Of a stretch of 64,000 nt of DNA, positions 1 through 8,759 are shown piece by piece. The stretch covers positions 101,846,796 to 101,910,795 of the forward strand of contig NC_081415.1 in the NCBI RefSeq assembly GCF_030272615.1. The letters are read 5' to 3'. The position numbers and the translations under genes were made by a program. This DNA comes from Cryptomeria japonica. Its lineage: Eukaryota > Streptophyta > Pinopsida > Cupressales > Cupressaceae. Under the pieces are notes generated by a model. It ran no database searches, had not been told where the DNA came from, and worked only from the letters and a program-made list of their open reading frames with translations. Each line of letters begins with the position of its first letter. The first letter of the stretch is position 1.

Positions 1-2850
1 AAGTTCTCACATGACCTAGTTACTAGCTTAACTAGTGCCACATTCGATAAAAGGTCTTTAAGGGTAAATGATGTAATAGATATTAATGTGAGATTTATCA
101 GCATGATATTAGGGTATAAAGCTACTCATGCAAATAGACTTAATTTAGTTTCAAGTTTATGCATTAAGAGTGCTTATGATATGGTCATAGATAATACAAA
201 AATTGATGTATGAGAATGGTTAAAGGATGAATTAATTGACAACCTTGGAAAGATTAAGAAGGACAAGAAAGGAACTTTTAGGTTTGGAAATCTGTTAGTA
301 TGTCTAATGCTATATATAACCAAACAAGTTCCTGGTATAGGCTACAAAGAACTTGGATATGATATACCGGTAGGTAAACAGCTAACAAAACTATTCAATA
401 ATATGGGAGAAGATAAGGAACAAAATATAAATGACTTTTTTCAAACACTTAAGCCCAAAATGAAGAAGAGAATCAGACTATCACAAAAGATGGTTGAAAA
501 ATACAAGAAGGAAATTTGTTTTGTGATTAAGAAGGATGAGATCTAGATGGAAGTAGTCATCCCTAGGACTATTTGGGTGATAGAGATGGGCTATGAAATA
601 GATGATCTGATCATTGAAACATATGCCAAAGCACTTCTAGAAGCCCTTAAACAACCTAAGGAAGAAGTATTTGGTAATGCAAAAACTATTGAAAGCCAAA
701 TGCAATCTAAGAAAAGAGTGAAAAAGGTTGAGGCAGCAGTAAGAAGAGGTTCCAAACAAGCAAAGACCATCAAAGAAGATGTGTTAAAACAAACCGGCAT
801 AACAAAGGATGAGTTAGCAACTCTACAACTTGAAACTCACCTATCACCAGTAGGTACTTCTTCGGAGAATGACATTCCTACAACTTTCAAGAGAGTTGTA
901 AGAAAAAGAGACCCCTCACCGGCAACCACACCCTCACCTAGGAGGACAAGACAGAAACAACATGCAGTGAGATCTCCGGTAAGAAAGGCTACACCAAAGA
1001 AGAAGAGGACAAACAAGGACTTGGCCCTTCCTGATATATTGTTGAATGAAATTACAGAGGAAGGAAAATTGAAGAATATAGAGAAAATATATGACACTTT
1101 AATACTTGATGAAAAAGAACAAGTTGAAAATAGTGTTATATTGCATATGGATATGTATAAGAAATTTTTTATGGAAGTAGCAAATGAAATTCTAGTTGAA
1201 CTATTTAAAAGGATAGAAGCAAGGAGATTAGTAGTAGTAGAACTTGACAAGAAAATCAAGATAGAAAAACTACTTGCTGTATACCCAGTAAACTCACCCA
1301 AGGAAATTGATGATTTAATTGCTGAAGCCAACCGGCTAGTCTTTTCTAATGCACACTGGCACATTGCATTAATGGTTGGAAGAGTAGAAGAGGTGAATAA
1401 AGAAACAGAGAATGCATGGGACATATTCCTAGTGGAAAAAGAAAAACAGGAAGAATACATGAGCCCCAAACCAATAAAGGTATATCAGAAGGTAAAAGAC
1501 AAGGGTAAAGATATAGTTGGTGGACTACCTTGCATCAAAGTCAAAGCCAACTTACCCCCACCTCCTTTGATTACTCCACTAGTAACAAAAACAACAACCA
1601 CAAAAGATCAACCGGTAGTTGAAAGTATGGATGTAGAGGATGTCAATCCTAATCCTGAAGTATTATATACAACAGATGTTGATACACAAAAAATCAACAT
1701 TGTGGTAGACCAAGATACATCTGGCAAGATTGAAATGGCTAAGGAGCCATCGGTAGCTGAGCAGACAGATAACAGTCAAAAGGAACTGGTAGATGACAAC
1801 ACAGGGAATCAGGTAGAAACTCTGACTGAGATAGAGCAACAAATAGAGCAACCAACAAAGCAACAAACTGAAACACCATCAGAGACACAAACTGAGCAAC
1901 AGGATCCAGATCAGAAATAGGAACAGGAATAGAAGGAAACAGTGCCACCGGCAACTAGAGAAGCAGAAAAACCATTGCTTAAAGAAATGCAAACACAAAC
2001 AGACCTACCAGAGGTCAATACAAGCTTGGCTACTTCCACCAGCGGTGGTATTCAAAATGTAGGTTCATCATCAATAGGTTTTAAAGCAACAAATGTGACT
2101 GAAGTACTCTTAGATTCAATTAAGAGGATAACATATTGTAGTTCTCAAGCCTATAAGGCTATAGATGATACAATCCCAATTTTGAAGGTAATTGCTCCTA
2201 ACTGTAATATAGACAATAAATATTCTTTAGGACAACTTGATACCTTGTGTAAATATATCACAGAAAACATTGAGAAAATAAAGGAAGAAACACTGAAGGA
2301 TAAAATAGAAATTGAAAAGCAGAAATTCTTTGATGAGCAAATAAAGAAGTGTAATAGAGATTTTGACACACTTCTACCAGAATTTTGCAACTCTTTGAAG
2401 GAGTTAAAAACTCTATACAAAGACACTTGTAAGACAAACTTTTTGACAATTGACATAGATAAGAAGATAAGCAAGGTACAGGATGAGATAAATAAACTTA
2501 TAGATAATTTTGTTAACTCACCTGATACACTATCAATTTTTGAGCAGCAGATAACAAATTTTGAGGATGAGATATTAAAGTTGGGAAGAGAAAAGGAGAT
2601 AATAGTGGATAAGGCAAAAAGCTTAAGGCTAAGACTGAGTCCAAGATTGGACTATCTTGTATTCATGCAGAAGGAGATATCTGAGGCACTTGTACAGGGA
2701 CAAAGGACACTGGCAGAACACTTGTAGCAACTCACCGGTACAGTCCAGAGGACAGAGACAGCTATCAAAGATAATAAAAAGTTTATGGAAAGCATAAACT
2801 TAATTTTGGCAGAGTTATTTCAAATTGTAACTACTCAGTTACAAGGTTGA
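1..2850 (+). pseudogene. ORF2 of element A (unknown coiled-coil protein, C-terminal part)
   Basis: One frame stays readable from base 1 to the TGA at 2848-2850 (about 950 codons) but is broken by TGA at 214 and TAG at 544, 1918, 1930 and 2725. In order it shows: a lysine-rich stretch followed by a hydrophobic LLVCLMLY segment (codons 85-105), the box MEVVIPRTIWVIEMGYE (547-597), a basic Lys/Arg/Pro-rich linker (about 700-1020), a conserved helical block containing LMVGRVEEVNKETE (about 1020-1430), a Pro/Gln/Thr-rich acidic linker (1540-1930), and a coiled-coil C-terminus (2090-2850). Matching boxes occur at the same places in C and E. No protease, integrase or reverse transcriptase motif is present. 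The function is unknown. Four of the five premature stops are TAG, which would fit CAG to TAG decay. Confidence 0.8.
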
Positions 2851-3026
2851 AACTACAAACTCTACTGACATCTTGACAACCTTTGTCATTGATGCCAAAG
2901 GGGGAGTAGAGGTATGAGAAAATTCAAAGCACTACAAGAATCATATGCTCAGGGGGAGCACACATTTTTGGGAACACTTTTTTGAAATTTCTCATGAGTG
3001 TTGCCATCAATGCCAAAGGGGGAGAT
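2851..3026 (+). promoter_or_regulatory. 3' UTR of element A with three polypurine modules
   Basis: AAAGGGGGAG lies at 2897-2906, AGGGGGAG at 2951-2958, and the LTR-proximal tract AAAGGGGGAGA at 3015-3025, directly before the 3' LTR. The last is the expected plus-strand primer of reverse transcription; the other two are similar in sequence. The segment GTTGCCATCAATG (3000-3012), just before the tract, is perfectly complementary to 3079-3091 inside the LTR, so the tract and U3 start could sit in a hairpin loop. Confidence 0.75.
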
Positions 3027-3822
3027 TGTTGGCATATGGACACTCCAATGAGACATTGAAGGTGATTGAAGGTTTTGTCATTGATGGCAACCTTACAATC
3101 CTATGGCACCGGCAAGGCACTTCACCGGCATCAGCAAAGCACACTCTACATCGGCACTCAGAACACCGGCACCGACACAGAGAAAGGAAGTATACCGGCA
3201 CAGAGGCCGACAAGATTTTTGTTATAATATATTTTGTTTACTATTTGAAAAACTTTGTAAGCCGACTTAATATCATTGTAAAATGACTTATATATATAAG
3301 AAGTCATTGTAAGACATTTTGTATGATGTAGAAAAATATAATGAGGTGAAATAAGGCAGACCTATTATGCGAAATATAGGTTAAGGGGTATATGTAAAAA
3401 ATAGAGTAGAAACTGGTATTGAATCTAGCATTGAAGATGCTATTGTAAAGCAGTACAAGTTATTGGATTTGTATAATCCACATTGTAAGTCAGTGAGACT
3501 TCCCATTGAGCAGTGAGCTCTAGGCAAATGGCCTTCTTGCATGTGCAGGCTCCTACTATAAGTAATATTCTCTTATTGGCCAGTAAGATAATATTGTGGG
3601 TCACAAATCCCACTGAGGTTTTTCCCACACTGGGTTTCCTCGTTAAATCATTGTGTTATGGTGTGCTTTTCATGTGGATGTTCTTTATTCTGTTTATTGC
3701 ATTATTTCTTGCATACCGGTACTCTGTTATAATATGTTCTGCATGTTTTAAGATAAGAAATTCCAATAACCGGTTATATACTGATTCACCCCCCCCTCTC
3801 AGTATCTGTGGGAATCCTAACA
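3027..3822 (+). repeat. 3' LTR of element A
   Basis: About 796 bp, TGTTGGC...CCTAACA. Its U3 has a cluster of CACCGGCA-like motifs (about 3108-3210). A TATA-like run lies at 3290-3298, and the terminal module has the C-rich ATTCACCCCCCCCTCTCAGT-type end common to all copia LTRs here. The solo LTR S1 at 53679-54500 belongs to the same family: the first bases and the last bases match in type. Confidence 0.85.
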
Positions 3823-4364
3823 GTAACTTATGGTGGGGCCCATTTGTCCTTTCGGCAAGTTACACTATAGGAACAACTATACCCAAGGCTACAGCTTTCG
3901 CTCTTGCCTGATTTCTATAGCGGCTCGAAGAATTTACCGCATGAGGTCATTCCCAAGAGTGATGTGTCTCTTGGCAGGCCTCTCTTAAAAAGATAAAACT
4001 TGAGTGTTACTAACACTTTTCTCTTGCACCTAGGACCACGAAAGCCAAGGGAGAGTATAGTCTGTCTTAGAAGTAGGACCACTCGACAAACTCTTTTGCA
4101 CAAGTGTGCCGAACACAAAATACACTAGTTCTTTTTAACTTGTCATTGCAATGATTTTTTATCTATTTAGAGATGTTGCTCCAACAACCATGATGTTCTT
4201 TTTAACTTCAAAAGCAATGTGTTTGAGTAAACTATAATTTGAAATCTTGGTCAATTGAAATAAGAGCACGTATGCATGAAGTAAATCGTTTTGCAAAATA
4301 AGACAAATTGATTGTTCTTTTTAGTTGCCCAAAAATGGAAGTGTGGATTGTGAATTCTTAGTTT

Positions 4365-4660
4365 GGTGCAAGAAATAAATTTTTCTTTGTTGATTTTAAG
4401 CACCAAATGAAGTGATCCTAACTTGCAAGGAAATAAAGTTTGTTTTTGTGATTTTTAAAGCACCAAATGAAGTGAGCCTAACTTGCAAAGAAATGAAGAT
4501 TGTTTTTATGATTTTTAGAGCACCAAATGAAGTGATCCTAACTTGCAAGGAAATGACGATTGTTTTTGTGATTTTTAAAGCACCAAATGAAGTGATCCTA
4601 ACTTGCAAGAAAATGAAGGTTGTTTTTGTGATTTTTAAAGCACCACAAAGAAGTGTTTTT
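4365..4660. repeat. 60-bp tandem repeat, about 4-5 copies
   Basis: The segment CACCAAATGAAGTG recurs at 4401, 4461, 4521 and 4581, with a decayed copy at 4641 and a partial one before 4400, giving a period of exactly 60 bp. Because 60 is a multiple of three and the unit has no stop in some frames, both strands read open over the array; this is a consequence of the period, not evidence of a gene. It lies in the GY0 leader. Confidence 0.9.
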
Positions 4661-4800
4661 TATTTTTAAGCTAAAAAAAGTTATTTTAAAACCTATACAT
4701 GAAGCAAACAGTTAGAAAAAACTAAAAACATGTTGGGCTTCCACAAGCCTAAGAAAATTTATTTCATCGGTTACATGGCATTTTTTACAACGTTCTGTTA

Positions 4801-5060
4801 CAATAGCGCTAGTCTACATGAAAATAGAAGGGCTATTTTAACACAAATGTGCTAAACTACTACAAAAGCACTAAAAGAAAAGACGTCTACACTAATACAA
4901 AAGTGCTAATATAAAAACACACACGCTAATTAATGCACAAAAGTGCCAAAAGATATGCAAAAGCGCTAATTCTTTGACAATAGTGCTATTGTAAGAACAA
5001 AAGTGCTAGAAGACAAAAAAAGACAATAACACTAACACATGAACAAAAGCACCCAAGCGC
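4801..5060. repeat. Degenerate short repeat, ACAAAAGTGCTA-like
   Basis: At least ten variants of the motif ACAAAAGTGCTA (also AAAAGCGCTA, CAAATGTGCTA, AATAGTGCTA) occur at irregular spacing of about 15-30 bp. No open frame runs through it. It lies in the GY0 leader between the primer site and the 60-bp array. Confidence 0.7.
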
Positions 5061-5129
5061 GACCTGTGTGTCAAGATAAACAGTCAAACAAGTTAGATTT
5101 GTTAAAAAAATGTTATTGGGTGTTCAATT

Positions 5130-5147
5130 CATGTCGAGTTCACCAAA
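5130..5147 (-). promoter_or_regulatory. Primer-binding site of GY0
   Basis: On the minus strand TTTGGTGAACTCGACATG follows the LTR end at 5148. Nearly the same site follows the 5' LTR of G2 at 52499. I cannot assign the tRNA. Use of one site type by two different LTRs supports the boundary. Confidence 0.6.
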
Positions 5148-6580
5148 TGATGCTCTACAAAATGTGGGAAGGTTAGACTAGAATTTGTGGTGGAATAACA
5201 CACAAAAACACAAGAAACTGTTAGTGTTAATCAACCAAAAACTAATCTAAGCAGGCATATCAAAAGAGACACCAAAAACATGAAGAAATATTTAACTAGG
5301 AAAGTAAATATAACGAGACATCTCCAAATGTCTCCTAACATGCACTTAGCTCCTTCTCCTTTGTTCCTCCTCTCTCCAAGTTTCAAATTAGTGTAGCTCT
5401 TAGTAGCTTTTTGCACTATGCATGCTTATGGAGGTTCAAGATTGAAATGTTTACTCTAAAATGCTATGCAAATGTGAATAAAATCTTAATATTAGATGCT
5501 ATGATGCTAAAATGATTTATTTTAGGCCAAAATAACAATATATTAGTGATTTATGCTAAATGCTCTCTAAAATTCTCTATAACTTAGATGCATACAATTT
5601 TTCAGGATCTGGATTATGAGGAAATGGGCTCTATTTATAGGAAAAAATGGAGCAATGGATGGTTGAGATTGAGTAATCTCAACAAGGGTTAGGATTGAAT
5701 GATATTCAATCTATGTGAGGGCTTTCAACCCAATCCCAGGATGACAAGTGTTCATATGAGATAGGTTGAGAGGAGAGGGAATAAGCATTAAATGCTTGAC
5801 ATGACCTGAGAGTTAATTTGGGAGTTAAGGTCAAGGTTGGGTTGAATGAATAAATTCTTTATTCAAAGAATAAAGCTTTTATCCAATGGATAAACTCTTG
5901 TGCAAAGGCAAAAGGGATAACCATGGTCAAAGCAATCAATGCTTGAGGAGACACATGAGTGCAAGTTGAATTAACCATAAATGGTTATGTAAGAGCCATT
6001 AATGGTCATGTAAGAGCCATTAGTGGTTTTGAAGACTTCAGGGGTTAGTTTGTTGAACACATAAAGCATTAAATGTTTTTCAAAGACTTTGGAGTCTTTG
6101 AGAAGTGACTTAAAGTTGTTTAGGAATGTGACAATAATTAGGGGATGGATTAGGTTAATTGGGAAGGGTTTAGAAGAATCTAGAAGGGGGTTTAGGAATG
6201 CAAGTGGATTTGGTGGGTGAGGGAAAAATAGGATTTTAATTAAAATAAAACTCATTTATTTCAATAAATGTGTGCAAGTTGCATTTGTAGGAAAATGCAA
6301 GTGGGGTGGGTTTATGATTTAAATAAATGTTTTATTTAATTTATTTAAAAGAGGAAAAAGGGGATTAAATGAAATAAATATGATTTATTCATTTAATTGA
6401 TCTGTGAATTTGGTATAATGAATTAATTAAAATAAATTGAATAATTTATTTAATTAATAGAAGAATGTTTGAAGATGGATTAATTAAATATTAATTTAAT
6501 TAGCTGATGGCTAGTGGGTTTTTAATCAAATAAATAGGAAATATTCATTTAATTAAACTGGACAGATTTATGTGACTACA
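5148..6580 (-). repeat. 5' LTR of GY0
   Basis: About 1.43 kb; on the minus strand it starts TGTAGTCACATAAATC and ends AGAGCATCA just before the primer site. The U3 side (6240-6570) is dominated by AAATAAATATT/TTAATTAA blocks, as in the LTRs at 19138 and 49776. The inner boundary rests on the primer-site match; no second LTR copy is in the window. Confidence 0.55.
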
Positions 6581-7723
6581 TCCGGTATCCTTTTGGTCTT
6601 GGTAGGTTGTTTGGTTTCTGGTTGGATTATATCATGATGATCTGGTATGCTCTAGTATGTTTGGGTTATGGAATTGTCTTGTTTATGCTACTCAAATTCA
6701 TGTTCAGTCAATTGGTTTTGATTTGGTGATCGGATGCTATCATGTATGCTAGTAAGCTTGGTTTGTTGTTTCGGTGAGGGTTTCACCGATAGAGCTTTAT
6801 TGAAGATCTTTAATGTTATGCATAAGTGGTGTTGGTGTGGCTTCTAGTGGAGATTTAGGATGCTAATGCTGATCGTGTTCGAGACTTGGTTGATTGGGAT
6901 CATTTATTTAGTGTGTGTGGACCTAAATTGGATCTTGGTTTATCTAGGTTATGGACCGGCTTATTGTAATGTGTAAATTGGACTTCTTGATGTGTTTTTG
7001 GGATGTCTTATGGGTTGGATATTATTTGTTTGGTCTCAGGATGACATGTTTTGTAATTATGTAATTGATTTATTGTCTAGTGGTCAACCTTATTGTTTGT
7101 GTTTGAGGGTTTGTATATATATGATGTAAGATATCATTGTAGATCATCATGGAATGAAATAGGAGCGAATAATATAATAATCATTCATACAGAGGATTTG
7201 ATTGATCATTGATGATTGAGTTGGGTTTATGTAAGAGTATTTAGTCCTTCAGTATTGAGTTTAACCAGAGTTGTACTCAAGCATAGGAGATGCTAACTTT
7301 GCAATTCATTCCTTCTTCCAAATTGTAGTCTGGATTTGTATGTAGTTAGTGAGACTCCTTTTGTGATGAGTAGTGTGCTCTAGGTTGTTGTCCTTCTTGC
7401 AAGTGTAGGCCCCTCAATTGTAATCACATACTTACTGCAGAAGTATTATTTGACTATGGGTAGGCTTCCCACCATGGTTTTTCCCTTTATTGGGTTTTCC
7501 ACATAAAAATCTTGGTCTCATGTGGATGTTATTTATTCTCTAATTATTGCTTATGCTTAATTAGTTTATCTACTATTTCAATAATTGGTTTATGCATTCT
7601 AATATTGATCTTTTGGGTTCCGGCATTAAATTTTTAATTGTTTAAGGTTCTAGTAATATGGTGACAACTGATTCACCCTCCCCCGCCTCTCGATTGTCTT
7701 CTAGTTATTTGAACTATCTAACA
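6581..7723 (+). repeat. 5' LTR of B, left end missing
   Basis: It aligns from base 6582 with 12398 onward of the 3' LTR and ends TATCTAACA before the primer site. The first ~81 bp present in the 3' LTR (12317-12397) are absent because GY0 abuts at 6580. A TATA-like run is at 7114-7122, and the shared module with GGTTTTTCCC is near 7480. Confidence 0.88.
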
Positions 7724-7725
7724 AT

Positions 7726-7737
7726 TGGTATCAGAGC
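7726..7737 (+). promoter_or_regulatory. Primer-binding site of B (initiator tRNA-Met type)
   Basis: TGGTATCAGAGC starts 3 bases after the LTR end. It is the usual copia site complementary to the 3' end of initiator tRNA-Met. Confidence 0.92.
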
Positions 7738-7780
7738 ACTGGTCCTCTCTATAGAAGCTTAACCACTTGAGGAAGATCCT

Positions 7781-8759
7781 ATACCGACTAACAGTTCAAG
7801 TTCATCATATGCTATCTTTCAAAGAGATATTCCTAGGCTTGATAGAACAAATTACAGAGTATGGAAGATTTAGATGGAGACTCATTTGATATGTCTTGGT
7901 AAGGAAATTTGGGAAATCACAGAGAATGGTATTACACCTTATAATCCAACATCTAGAAATCCTCCTCTAGCAAACTTGGATAAGGAGCTTGAGAATGATT
8001 GTAGAGAAAGAGAAGCCCTCTTGTGTGCACTTTCTAATCAGCAAATAATGGGATTAACTGACAAATCATCTGCAAAGGCTATATGGGATAATTTGGAGAC
8101 TCTTAATGAAGGTGACCCTACTATTACGATTGCTAAACTTGATGGCTACCGGGTGAGATGTGAAAACTTGAAGATGGAAGAAGATGAAAGGATTACTGCA
8201 TTCATGGAAAGGGTAAATGAAGTAGTTATGGGAATTCAATGTTGTGGTGGAGCTCAGAGTGAAGATAAAATTGTTTCCAAAGTTCAGAGAGCTTTGCCAC
8301 TGGCTTATAAGATGAAGACTACTACAATTAATGAATTGAAAATAATAGCTAAAACTTCTATCAATAGAGATACCCTGGTTGGGAAATTATCTTCTTTTGA
8401 GCTTGAAGAATTTGGACCTTCTAGAGTTGTGAAGTCTGAACCTTCTTTTCATGCATCTACATCATCAACCAGCAAGCAAGATTGGAAATATTTGTATGCA
8501 AATGAAGTGGATGATATGAAGAGAAGAGATGAAGAATTTGAGCAAATTGAAGCCCTATTTTTTAGAAGAGTACCTAAAGGACTAGTAGGAAGTAAGTAAA
8601 ACACCTTTTAAATATTTTGCATGTAATAAGATAGGTCATTTTGCATATATATGTCCTAAAAGGAATTCAAGGTTTGAAGAGAGAGCTAGAAGATCTTTAA
8701 ATCCTAACCCTGGATGTTAGAACAAGTATAAGTATAGGAAAAACATAGATAAATTATGC
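7781..8759 (+). pseudogene. gag: gag of copia B
   Basis: The capsid-like region reads from about 7781 (where ATA may replace the start ATG) through a TAG at 7873 to 8599, with the copia gag pattern of an N-terminal NYRVWK motif, DNLETLNEGD and LSSFELEE before a linker. It should form the capsid shell of the virus-like particle and bind the RNA. After a frameshift near 8590 a zinc knuckle follows (about 8610-8660, CNKIGHFAYICPK), whose first cysteine is replaced by Tyr. In the family gag and pol share one frame, so the frame change is a mutation. Confidence 0.85.

Larger units (their letters stand above)
1..3822 (+). mobile_element. Element A: 3' part of a pol-less copia-like LTR element
   Basis: The visible part holds the C-terminal two thirds of an ORF2-type protein, a 3' untranslated region with several polypurine modules, and a complete 3' LTR. 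The LTR starts TGTTGGC directly after a polypurine tract and ends CCTAACA; no primer site follows it, so it is the 3' LTR. The ORF2 is homologous to those of C, C2 and E by shared motifs in the same order. The 5' LTR and ORF1 lie beyond the left edge. A appears to be inserted in the leader of GY0; the right-hand target duplication would be GTAAC (3823-3827), not testable here. Confidence 0.85.
3823..6580 (-). mobile_element. GY0: gypsy-type element, 5' LTR and leader only
   Basis: Read on the minus strand, a long LTR (5148-6580) is followed by a primer-binding site and about 1.3 kb of untranslated leader rich in tandem repeats. No gag or pol coding is recognised in the visible part. Its outer LTR edge (minus TGTAGTCAC) abuts the interior of the 5' LTR of B at 6580/6581, so GY0 looks inserted in B; element A is in turn inserted in its leader at 3822/3823. 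The stretches 3828-4360 and 4670-4800 hold nothing I can name. Confidence 0.6.

Noticed and set aside
837-1469. 210-codon minus-strand frame opposite ORF2 of A
   Set aside because: Shadow of the longer coding frame, which has homologues in C and E; composition Ser/Phe/Leu typical of antisense of Lys/Glu-rich protein.
214-2727. Reassigned or readthrough TAG codons in ORF2
   Set aside because: Stops differ between copies and occur with frameshifts, so decay explains them; plant nuclear code is standard.
4396-4669. Open frames of 70 and 85 codons on opposite strands
   Set aside because: They follow from the exact 60-bp period of the tandem repeat; no start context or family.
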